Below are positions 1 to 5,486 of a stretch of 5,619 bases of DNA, piece by piece. A program made the position numbers and the translations under genes. Below the pieces are notes generated by a model, which saw nothing but the letters and a program-made list of their open reading frames with translations, was not told the origin of the DNA and made no database searches. Position 1 is the first letter of the stretch; each line of letters starts with the position of its first letter. This DNA is from Candidatus Nomurabacteria bacterium (GTDB lineage: Bacteria; Patescibacteriota; Minisyncoccia; Phycocordibacterales; PALSA-1337): positions 1-5,619 of the forward strand of contig CALQZK010000033.1 in assembly GCA_943349555.1 (NCBI GenBank), written 5' to 3'.

Positions 1-9
1 GCCTCCCCT

Positions 10-243
10 TTAAGCGAGAACCGGGGTACTCGAATTAATATTTATTGGCACGCCACTTTTGAGATACTTCTGAAGCTCTTGTCCTTGTTTCGAAGACGCA
101 TCAAGTAATTCCATACCTATTACATCTCCAGTTGCAGACAAGTCTACAACGAGGCGGTCATCAACTTTTACAGATTTAAAAACCTTGCCACTTTTAATGG
201 TGAAGTAGATTGCATCTGCTACTGTATCATAGTCTATTTTCAT
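10..243 (-). CDS. DUF2283 family small protein
   Basis: A 77-residue protein that matches the DUF2283 pattern from memory of the family. It has an N-terminal MKIDYD followed by ADAIYF (residues 9-14), and a central segment with D34, G39, D40, G43 and E45 (VDLSATGDVIGMELLDAS), the usual 'vDld..G.vvGiEil' signature. The expected fold is a small beta-rich domain of cytoplasmic type; there is no signal peptide or membrane segment. The biochemical role of the family is unknown to me. The ATG lies 9 nt after the stop of the DUF4258 gene, with no Shine-Dalgarno sequence before it, so translation is probably coupled or SD-independent. Being second of the pair, it may be the antitoxin-like partner of the upstream gene, but that is inference. 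The gene is complete; its TAA is near the window edge and no terminator is visible after it. Confidence 0.85.
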   Translation of the reverse strand: MKIDYDTVADAIYFTIKSGKVFKSVKVDDRLVVDLSATGDVIGMELLDASSKQGQELQKYLKSGVPININSSTPVLA

Positions 244-252
244 ATGTGTTTG

Positions 253-483
253 TTATATGTAATAAGCCGTTATTACTATATATTCATTACTTTTGTCCCT
301 AAATGCTTCTTTCCAGAATACCACCTCTATCACTTTTTTGCCAATTTTCTTTGTCACACGAATTTTACCTTCATAAGCATCCTTTTTGCTATCCGGATTC
401 GCAATAGCCTCTTTAACATGCTCAATATCTATACCGCGATATGACATCATGTCTTGAAAATGTCTGGTGAGTCTTAATTTCAT
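253..483 (-). CDS. DUF4258 family small protein (RelE/BrnT-like candidate)
   Basis: A 76-residue basic protein with the DUF4258 layout. It opens with LTRHFQDMMSYRGID (residues 5-19, with the conserved T.H...M..RGI pattern), then a helix (EHVKEAIANP), then beta strands ending in VIEVVFW and YIVITAYY. Proteins of this type resemble small RelE/BrnT-like RNase-fold toxins in size and secondary structure, but DUF4258 itself has no established activity that I can cite. The gene is first in a two-gene unit with DUF2283, 9 nt apart. A terminator lies just upstream, and a promoter with a 5/6 -10 box sits 6 nt before the ATG, so the mRNA is probably leaderless. No Shine-Dalgarno sequence is present, which fits. 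The family call is fairly firm; a toxin role is only a hypothesis. Confidence 0.82.
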   Translation of the reverse strand: MKLRLTRHFQDMMSYRGIDIEHVKEAIANPDSKKDAYEGKIRVTKKIGKKVIEVVFWKEAFRDKSNEYIVITAYYI

Positions 484-489
484 CAGTTA

Positions 490-517
490 AGTATATGCCT
501 GCTCAAACAAAAAACAA
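490..517 (-). promoter_or_regulatory. Candidate promoter for the DUF4258-DUF2283 unit (leaderless)
   Basis: On the minus strand TTGTTT (517-512) and TATACT (495-490) are separated by 16 nt. The -10 box matches TATAAT at 5 of 6 positions. Only 6 nt separate the -10 box from the ATG at 483, so a start site at the usual distance would coincide with the start codon. The -35 element lies inside the stem end and T tract of the preceding terminator. Confidence 0.5.
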
Positions 518-533
518 CCCTATGAAGAGTTGT
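509..533 (-). terminator. Intrinsic terminator after the mechanosensitive-channel-like gene
   Basis: Read on the minus strand, ACAACTC (533-527) pairs with GGGTTGT (520-514) around a 6-nt loop. The stem has seven pairs, one of them U-G, and is followed by an uninterrupted run of six T (514-509). It begins 28 nt after the stop codon of the 562-1254 gene and separates that gene from the DUF4258-DUF2283 pair. The stem is not very GC-rich, so readthrough is possible. Confidence 0.75.
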
Positions 534-561
534 CTTCTGTTGAAAACGAATGGAAAAGAGC

Positions 562-1254
562 TTACTCCCTCTCCTCCAATTTCTTCATTGTCTTCTCGAC
601 AACTCCCGCTGCGTAATCCTTGCCTCCAAGGCCAAATGCCAAGCCGATAGCAATAGCTGCACCCGCGATAACACCCATGACGATAGTCTGGATAAGGGCT
701 GGGGCGATACCTAACTGGTATAGCGCTGTAAGGATAGCGAAGATCCAGATAGAGTATCTTGTGATAACTCCCAATAGATGCGCAGACTTGATATGGGCCG
801 CTCGTGCACTTGCCATAACAATCTTTTGCATTGTTTCTGCAATCATAACTGCGACCATAAGGACAAGCACAGCAACTATAACCTGTGGAAGATATGATAG
901 GACCACATCCTTTAGGAATAGATTGACCTGTGTAAGTCCTAGAACATCAAATGATGCGATAAGAAAAACGATAATGACGAACCACTTTACAAGAGATCCG
1001 ACAAAGAGTCCGGAATTAAGAGGATGTCCTGTTCTTTTCATAACATCATCAAGCCCAGCACTCTTTAGCGCAGTATCTACCTTCACCGCCTTGAAAACAC
1101 TCTCAACCACTTTTTCTATAAGCGAAGCGAGAACCCATCCTATTGCGAAGACAATGATCGCTATGATCAAAGTCGGAAGGAAACTTGCTACTCCGTACCA
1201 AATTCCCTGCAATGAATTGGTGAAAACCTCGCCCCAATTTTGTACTAACATCAT
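562..1254 (-). CDS. Mechanosensitive-channel-like transmembrane helix-repeat protein
   Basis: A 230-residue integral membrane protein. About five hydrophobic segments are visible near residues 22-46, 86-104, 121-143, 166-185 and 188-210. The last ends in AIAIGLAFGLGGKDYAAGVV, which resembles the glycine/alanine-rich pore helix of MscS-type channels and the 'conserved TM helix' repeat (PF05552) found in CmpX-like proteins. The protein ends about 12 residues later with a charged tail (KTMKKLEERE), so it lacks the cytoplasmic beta domain and vestibule of MscS. A role in osmotic or membrane-tension response is plausible by family, but not shown. The gene starts with two consecutive ATG codons (1254 and 1251) and has no Shine-Dalgarno sequence. 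It has its own extended -10 promoter about 52 nt upstream of the first ATG and a terminator downstream, so it can be expressed alone or by readthrough from the rplJL unit. Confidence 0.8.
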   Translation of the reverse strand: MMLVQNWGEVFTNSLQGIWYGVASFLPTLIIAIIVFAIGWVLASLIEKVVESVFKAVKVDTALKSAGLDDVMKRTGHPLNSGLFVGSLVKWFVIIVFLIASFDVLGLTQVNLFLKDVVLSYLPQVIVAVLVLMVAVMIAETMQKIVMASARAAHIKSAHLLGVITRYSIWIFAILTALYQLGIAPALIQTIVMGVIAGAAIAIGLAFGLGGKDYAAGVVEKTMKKLEERE

Positions 1255-1271
1255 AAAATTTAAATTTGCTG

Positions 1272-1298
1272 ATAATTACTTGGTAATGCGGTAATTAT
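1272..1298. repeat. Perfect 8-bp inverted repeat over the -10 box (operator candidate)
   Basis: ATAATTAC (1272-1279) and its exact complement GTAATTAT (1291-1298) flank an 11-bp spacer, with arm centres 19 bp apart. One arm overlaps the TATAAT box and the other lies just past the predicted start site. The geometry suits either a dimeric repressor site or an AU-rich hairpin at the start of the mRNA. GGTAAT also occurs twice, at 1282-1287 and 1290-1295. Confidence 0.45.
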
Positions 1299-1302
1299 AG
1301 CA
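1294..1302 (-). promoter_or_regulatory. Extended -10 promoter of the membrane protein gene
   Basis: The minus strand reads TGCTATAAT (1302-1294): a perfect TATAAT preceded by the TGn extension. No good -35 box is seen at 16-18 nt; the best, GATACA, matches only half of the consensus, as is common for extended -10 promoters. The predicted start site near 1287 gives an AT-rich 5' UTR of about 33 nt for the gene starting at 1254. The -10 box begins 4 nt downstream of the stop codon of the winged-helix gene. Confidence 0.6.
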
Positions 1303-1305
1303 TGC

Positions 1306-1950
1306 TTAATTCTGCTGTATCCCCATCTTATCCACAAGTACAGTGTGCGGAGCATCAAGTATATCCCTTACTAGTCGGTCATGTATGCCGAGGCGATAGT
1401 CGAAGTCCTCCGTCTCGAAGGCGGAGTAAGAAATCTCCTTGCCAATCTCGGATTCAATAGTCTTCATAACAGCTTCTATCCTAGACATGTCCAGGTCATC
1501 TCCCACAAGCAGAAGATCAACGCGTGTATTCCAATCTTGGATGAATACTCCGGAAGCAATGAACAGCTTTAGCTTACCAACATTGGAGAATTTCTTTATT
1601 AAGGAATTATCTGCATGGAGACTTACGGTAATAAGCAAGTTTTTAAGAGCTTGTAGATAAAGAAATTTCTGATCTAGAGAATATCCCAGGTCATGTACTT
1701 TTTTCACCTCGGCGTGTTTGCCTTTCCTGCCTTTACCGCCTGTTCTTGGATGAATTTCTCTTACCACGGAACGCTTTTTGACAATTCCGGTTGCTATGAG
1801 GCGAGTTATTTCTTTCCTAACTTCATTGGAAGGGACTTTTACACGCTTGGCTATATCAGACAGGGAAAAAGCCACTTCAGGATTGAAGAGAAACAGCCTC
1901 ATGAGCTTTACTTTTGTAGCACTCCCGAATAGTTGTGCTAAAGTGTCCAT
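1306..1950 (-). CDS. Winged-helix DNA-binding protein with degenerate nucleotidyltransferase-like domain
   Basis: A 214-residue soluble protein. Residues 1-65 look like an ArsR/MarR-type winged helix: LFGSATKVKLMRLFLFNP, then SLSDIAKRVKVPSNEVRKEI as helix-turn-helix, then LIATGIVKKR leading into the wing. A very basic loop follows (about 69-84, rich in K, R and G). Residues about 126-207 resemble a nucleotidyltransferase fold (SGVF...RVDLLLVGD, 133-151; YRLGIHDRLVRDIL, 185-198). The catalytic pattern is incomplete: only D145 remains where active enzymes have a D-x-D pair, and the GS motif is not intact. The protein is therefore probably a DNA-binding regulator and not an active transferase. 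Similar proteins are common in Parcubacteria-type genomes as I know them. It follows rplL by 35 nt with no terminator, so cotranscription with rplJL is likely. A GAAAGG sequence lies 15 nt before the ATG, too far for a strong Shine-Dalgarno site. Its target is unknown. Confidence 0.78.
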   Translation of the reverse strand: MDTLAQLFGSATKVKLMRLFLFNPEVAFSLSDIAKRVKVPSNEVRKEITRLIATGIVKKRSVVREIHPRTGGKGRKGKHAEVKKVHDLGYSLDQKFLYLQALKNLLITVSLHADNSLIKKFSNVGKLKLFIASGVFIQDWNTRVDLLLVGDDLDMSRIEAVMKTIESEIGKEISYSAFETEDFDYRLGIHDRLVRDILDAPHTVLVDKMGIQQN

Positions 1951-1985
1951 TTTGCGTTATTTTTACCTTTCTTCTATATTTCTAG

Positions 1986-2369
1986 CTATTTCAGCTCTAC
2001 TTTTCCTCCAGCTTCCTCAATTTTCTTCTTTAGAGCCTCTGCTTCCTCTTTCTTCATTGCATCCTTTAGAAGGGCTGGCGCTGCGTCTACTAGATCCTTT
2101 GCTTCCTTAAGTCCAAGAGCTAGGGCTTCCTTGACTACCTTGATAACCGCTATCTTCTGCTCTCCTGCGGATGCTAGGTGCACAGCCATAGTTGTCTTCT
2201 CTTCTGCTGCTGGGCCTGCTGCTACCGGTGCTGCTGTTGCAACTGCTGCTGCTGATACGCCGAATTTCTTCTCAAGAAGCTTGACTAGCTCATTAAGCTC
2301 CAATACTGACATTGTTTCTATAGATTCTACTAATGTTTTGAATTTTGCTGGGATTTCTACGTTTTCCAT
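1986..2369 (-). CDS. rplL: Large ribosomal subunit protein bL12 (L7/L12)
   Basis: A 127-residue stalk protein that binds L10 as dimers and recruits translation factors to the ribosome. The N-terminal dimerisation domain covers about residues 8-40 (FKTLVESIETMSVLELNELVKLLEKKFGV in outline). An alanine-rich hinge follows at about 41-56, and the C-terminal factor-binding domain at 57-127 contains KIAVIKVVKEA, LGLKEAKDLVD and the family-typical end GGKVELK. The length is normal. The C-terminal domain has some less usual positions: TTMAVHL where EFDVxL is common, ALGLKEAKD where GLGLKEAKD is usual, and lysine in place of the usual arginine after VIKVV. The ATG is preceded by a 43-nt spacer that is about 88% A+T with no Shine-Dalgarno sequence. 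It follows rplJ, as in the classic rplJL operon, but rpoB does not follow here. Confidence 0.97.
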   Translation of the reverse strand: MENVEIPAKFKTLVESIETMSVLELNELVKLLEKKFGVSAAAVATAAPVAAGPAAEEKTTMAVHLASAGEQKIAVIKVVKEALALGLKEAKDLVDAAPALLKDAMKKEEAEALKKKIEEAGGKVELK

Positions 2370-2412
2370 TGTAATAATTTGATTAATTTAATTTTAATTT
2401 TGATTGAAACTT
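2370..2412 (-). promoter_or_regulatory. A/U-rich SD-less rplL translation initiation region
   Basis: This is the spacer between the rplJ stop and the rplL ATG. Only 5 of 43 bases are G or C, and no purine-rich Shine-Dalgarno sequence is present. On the mRNA it reads as repeated AAAATTA/AAATTAA units and should be almost unstructured, the kind of leader that can recruit ribosomes without SD pairing. It probably allows rplL to be translated more than rplJ, but that is inference. Confidence 0.4.
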
Positions 2413-2916
2413 TTAAGCTGTCTTTTTCTTTCCTATTTCATTTAGAGCCATGACAAACCCCTGGATAGGAGAATTGATGACATTGACGAACATTGCCTGC
2501 AGAGTTTTCTGGGAAGGAATAAGGGCAATAGCCATCATCTCTTCTTTTGTCATATATTTGCCTTCGAATATTCCTCCAAGGATAGATATGCTGTCCTTGA
2601 ATTTCAAAGCGAATGCATGTATTTCTCTGGCTGGAGCAATGAGATCTTTTCCGTATGCTAGACCAAGTTCTCCATTTAGTTCCGGCAATGTGCCTTCAAT
2701 TTTTTTGCCATTCTGTCCATTTTCCAAGGCTTTCCTGGTCAGGCTTTTCTTTGCAACGAAGAATCCTACACCCTCTTTCTTCAACTGTCTACGGACTTGG
2801 ACCGTATCCCCCACTTTGAGTCCATGGAAATTTACGAAGACCAATGACTGCGCATCCTTTACGATACTCTCTACTTTTTCAAGTATTTCTTTTTTTTCTA
2901 TTTTTGTACGTGGCAT
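2413..2916 (-). CDS. rplJ: Large ribosomal subunit protein uL10
   Basis: A 167-residue base of the ribosomal stalk, which binds 23S rRNA through its N-terminal domain and carries L7/L12 dimers on its C-terminal helix. Recognisable parts are the start PRTKIEKKEILEKVESIVKDAQSLVFVNFHGL, shown here only in outline (residues 2-33), then VGDTVQVRRQLKKEGVGFFVAKKSLTRKAL (about 35-64), then the C-terminal stretch FVNVINSPIQGFVMALNEI (about 143-161) for L12 binding. The length is typical. The ATG at 2916 has an AAAGG Shine-Dalgarno sequence (2930-2926) at 9-nt spacing, the best ribosome binding site in this window. An L10 leader RNA lies immediately upstream, so autogenous control by the L10-L12 complex is expected. 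The usual upstream partners rplK and rplA are absent, and a secreted lipase gene occupies that place. Confidence 0.97.
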   Translation of the reverse strand: MPRTKIEKKEILEKVESIVKDAQSLVFVNFHGLKVGDTVQVRRQLKKEGVGFFVAKKSLTRKALENGQNGKKIEGTLPELNGELGLAYGKDLIAPAREIHAFALKFKDSISILGGIFEGKYMTKEEMMAIALIPSQKTLQAMFVNVINSPIQGFVMALNEIGKKKTA

Positions 2917-2925
2917 AGATAAAAA

Positions 2926-2930
2926 CCTTT
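2926..2930 (-). promoter_or_regulatory. rplJ Shine-Dalgarno sequence
   Basis: AAAGG on the minus strand, 9 nt before the rplJ ATG. The segment AAGGTTTT (2929-2922) that contains it can pair over 8 positions, one of them G-U, with AAGACCTT (2991-2984) in the L10 leader. This offers a way to hide the site. Confidence 0.6.
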
Positions 2931-2961
2931 CAATTAATAATACTGCGTAATGCGACCTTTA

Positions 2962-3028
2962 TAAGGCGGTAGAATACCTCGAGAAGGTCTTATAAATGCC
3001 TTCTGTCTCCGGCCTTTCCACAACCTTA
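2962..3028 (-). ncRNA. Ribosomal protein L10 leader (autoregulatory mRNA element)
   Basis: The element is recognised from the consensus of the Rfam L10 leader family: CCGnAGACAG, then a hairpin, then CGAGG. On the minus strand CCGGAGACAG (3012-3003) is followed by the stem AGAAGG (3004-2999) and CCTTCT (2987-2982) around an 11-nt loop. CGAGG (2981-2977) completes the kink-turn-like internal loop in which CC pairs with GG. Outer helices also form: GTGG (3021-3018) with CTAC (2972-2969), and TAAGG (3028-3024) with CCTTA (2966-2962), separated by a 2x2 internal loop. In known bacteria this structure binds the L10-L12 complex and lowers rplJL expression. It ends 45 nt before the rplJ ATG and begins 7 nt after the lipase stop codon. 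No terminator with a T tract follows it, so control is more likely at translation than by attenuation. Confidence 0.9.
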
Positions 3029-3035
3029 CCATAAG

Positions 3036-5486
3036 CTATATTGCCTGGCAAGGATTGACTACATTATCCACGGTGCCGTTGTTATCATTATCTATTTCTA
3101 GTGGCGGAGCTGGATTTGAGGAGTTGATAATGGTGTTTGCCGTCATACTGGAGGTAACAGGCAAATTGGAATAGGTAGAACTTGCTACTTCTGTCATATC
3201 AAGATCCGAGAATTTTTGAACATTCAGGGTAAACACGCCAATGTCGGTACCCGAAAGGTGAATCTGGTAGGTATCGTTTCCAGGTAGAGTTACATACTTC
3301 TCATCTCCTATATATTCGTACTGCCCTCCGGAAATAGTATTCTCCAACCACTTTATATCCGAGCTGGGATCTGACGGCAAAGGAACGGCTCCTATATGCC
3401 CACCTTGGCTATCATAAATATCCATATCAACAGGAGAATGCACGCTGACCGTTACCCAGGACATCCAGGGGTAATCGGAGGCATTAGGTTTCTGGTGTGA
3501 GAGATATGCTGGGAGAGGCTTTTCTTCGAAAGCCTTCGAAGTTGTGGCGAGGAGCGCACCCATGAAGCTCAATATGGAATCAGACTGCAGGATATCTGCA
3601 TGGAATATACTCTTCTTTGTATTATGTTGATAAAGTGCCTGGTTAAAGTATATTTGATCGCCCGAATATCCAGTGGCACTTCCAACAAGCACAGTCCCAT
3701 CGCCGTCTATTCCCTTTTTTATCCCGATAAACTTTCCACCATACTCCAAAGTCTTGGTCGTCGGCATTCCCCAACCAGCAATGGAGAGAACTTTGATATT
3801 CGGAGGGAATTTCCAAGTATCCAAAATGCTATGCATCCATTGAGAGAGTGATAGAATGCCGGATGATAATATTGCAGGAATTTTCACTTCATTCTCCTTA
3901 GGCTGTTTCCTATTATCCGATTGCCCCTTGAGGAAACTGATGAAATTATCATAAGTCCCGACAGCTTTTCCCACAAAGGTGATAACAGGACTTAACAGCT
4001 TCTTGAAATATTCCGCAGACGGCAGAAGTCCGTATGCGCTGACCATATTCAACCCGAAACTGCGAGCAACGCTACTAGAAAGGATGGCTCCACCAAGCAT
4101 TGCCTGACTGCCTCCATGCAATAACCCAAGAACTGACTGCGGCGTACCCAGCTGTGGTACCGCCACGAATACAACTTTGTCTATCAATCCCGATTTCCCT
4201 TGCTTTTCCAGTTCCACTCCCAGCATTTTCGCCACCAAGCCTCCATTGCTATGGGCTATAACAGTCACCTTTCCAGTCTTTGAAGACTGTGCGAGGCGCT
4301 CGACTTCCTTTACAAGATTTTTTGTAGTAGTGGCATATCGAGCATCCAATGAAACAGCATTGGAAACGCTCATCCTCCAGTCATAAGCAAAAGGTAGCCA
4401 CTCCTTGATAATCTGCTCCGCAACCACGCCATTCATCATGGCGGCAAACTTCTTATATATGTCCTTTAACCCAAATGCCGATTCCATAATGTCCGCAGTA
4501 TATATGCCGGCGCTGAGACTCTGACCTTCAGCATTCAGGAAAAGCTTCCTGACATCATCATTCCTATTTGGCTCCCAAAGCTGGTTCGTACTGGTTCCAA
4601 ATAGCCCTGTCTCCGGACTATACAATCGGCTAGCTTGCAGACCAGGCAAGAAGAGGACGCTGGAACAGCACTTCACAGGCTTGGGTTCCAGCCGAGGATC
4701 CTTTGTCAGCCAAGGACTGGTGATCATAGCGCCGTAGACAGTTGCACCTGGACCATTCGGATTCCCCCACCAGTTATCAGTGGCATCTATATTATTGACA
4801 TTTATATTGTCTATTGAGTATTTGGAATTATTTTCAAAGATAGTATTACGGATAATAATGGAGCTTTGTATTGGATCAGTCGTAGTGCTTATATATCCAC
4901 CCACATACTCTTTTCTGAACGGGGGTCCGTCACCAGCCTTGGGCTTAAGCACGTATAGTCCAGAATAGATGCCTTTTTGATTGCCTGAAATCTGACTATC
5001 TGAAATAGATACAATGCCTCCTACTATGGTTAATGCTGTAGCTGTTCCTTTTATAACACTTGATGAGATATTTACTATGTCACCATGTGATACATACACA
5101 TCAACCCCATCAAAGATGGTATGCTCGACTTTGCTATTTTCCCCAAGTCCAATGCTGGACACATCCACTATGTGGACAGGTTCTTCTTCAGTACCCAAGA
5201 TATCGAATCTTTCAGACTTAAATTGGGAAATCCAGTAAGGGTGTTTACTGAACGTCGTGAGGTAAGAGGGGGCAGACCTGATAGTAACTCCGGGACCGAT
5301 GGTTACCGTACTTCCTGGCATGAATTCAATATCATCTTCGAGTATATACGGACTCCCATTCTTATCCCATATGAAATTTCCAAAAACCTCTCCTCCAGGA
5401 ATGCGCGTTTCCGCATGAAGGTAGGATGGGAATAAAATCAGACTCAATAATAAGACTGCACCAATAATCCTGGACTTTTTCTGCAT
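3036..5486 (-). CDS. Secreted beta-helix/LCAT-family alpha/beta hydrolase (putative lipase/acyltransferase)
   Basis: An 816-residue exported protein. Residues 1-25 form a signal peptide (KK, hydrophobic core, LHA|ET cleavage). Residues about 28-260 form a parallel beta-helix with short strand repeats, ending in the typical DNWWGNPNGP (237-246). The hydrolase domain (about 275-650) follows the lecithin:cholesterol acyltransferase pattern: VLFLPGLQASRLY (277-289), PFAYDWR (365-371), nucleophile Ser413 in AHSNGG, VAVPQLGTP (441-449), a hydrophobic lid region with LLPS (487-490), Asp596 in GDGTV and His629 in FHADIL. Thus the Ser-Asp-His triad looks complete. A beta-sandwich-like region follows (about 676-760; VTVSVHSPVDMDIYDSQGG in outline), then a serine/threonine-rich linker and an EF-hand-like loop D799-x-D801-x-N803-G-x-x-D807. 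The likely role is hydrolysis or transfer of acyl chains on external lipids; the substrate is unknown. The ATG at 5486 is fixed by the signal peptide and has no Shine-Dalgarno sequence. No terminator follows before the L10 leader. Confidence 0.85.
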   Translation of the reverse strand: MQKKSRIIGAVLLLSLILFPSYLHAETRIPGGEVFGNFIWDKNGSPYILEDDIEFMPGSTVTIGPGVTIRSAPSYLTTFSKHPYWISQFKSERFDILGTEEEPVHIVDVSSIGLGENSKVEHTIFDGVDVYVSHGDIVNISSSVIKGTATALTIVGGIVSISDSQISGNQKGIYSGLYVLKPKAGDGPPFRKEYVGGYISTTTDPIQSSIIIRNTIFENNSKYSIDNINVNNIDATDNWWGNPNGPGATVYGAMITSPWLTKDPRLEPKPVKCCSSVLFLPGLQASRLYSPETGLFGTSTNQLWEPNRNDDVRKLFLNAEGQSLSAGIYTADIMESAFGLKDIYKKFAAMMNGVVAEQIIKEWLPFAYDWRMSVSNAVSLDARYATTTKNLVKEVERLAQSSKTGKVTVIAHSNGGLVAKMLGVELEKQGKSGLIDKVVFVAVPQLGTPQSVLGLLHGGSQAMLGGAILSSSVARSFGLNMVSAYGLLPSAEYFKKLLSPVITFVGKAVGTYDNFISFLKGQSDNRKQPKENEVKIPAILSSGILSLSQWMHSILDTWKFPPNIKVLSIAGWGMPTTKTLEYGGKFIGIKKGIDGDGTVLVGSATGYSGDQIYFNQALYQHNTKKSIFHADILQSDSILSFMGALLATTSKAFEEKPLPAYLSHQKPNASDYPWMSWVTVSVHSPVDMDIYDSQGGHIGAVPLPSDPSSDIKWLENTISGGQYEYIGDEKYVTLPGNDTYQIHLSGTDIGVFTLNVQKFSDLDMTEVASSTYSNLPVTSSMTANTIINSSNPAPPLEIDNDNNGTVDNVVNPCQAI

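Noticed and set aside
620..1294. Long plus-strand reading frame opposite the membrane protein gene
   Set aside because: The translation has no recognisable domain and is a shadow of the hydrophobic minus-strand gene, which has family motifs, a promoter and a terminator.
2370..2412. Separate rplL promoter in the AT-rich spacer
   Set aside because: AT-richness yields weak hexamers everywhere, but no -35/-10 pair with proper spacing stands out.
2450..2950. Plus-strand reading frame opposite rplJ
   Set aside because: It mirrors a clearly conserved ribosomal protein gene and shows no domain or ribosome binding site.
3041..3051. Palindrome TTGCCTGGCAA overlapping the lipase 3' end
   Set aside because: Five-base arms with a one-base centre cannot form a hairpin, and it lies in coding sequence; no further copies were noticed.
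3029..3090. Possible promoter for rplJL in the lipase 3' end (TTGCCA, TAGTCA, GATAAT, TATAGC)
   Set aside because: No pair combines a good -35 and -10 with 16-18 nt spacing; each hexamer is weak or stands alone.
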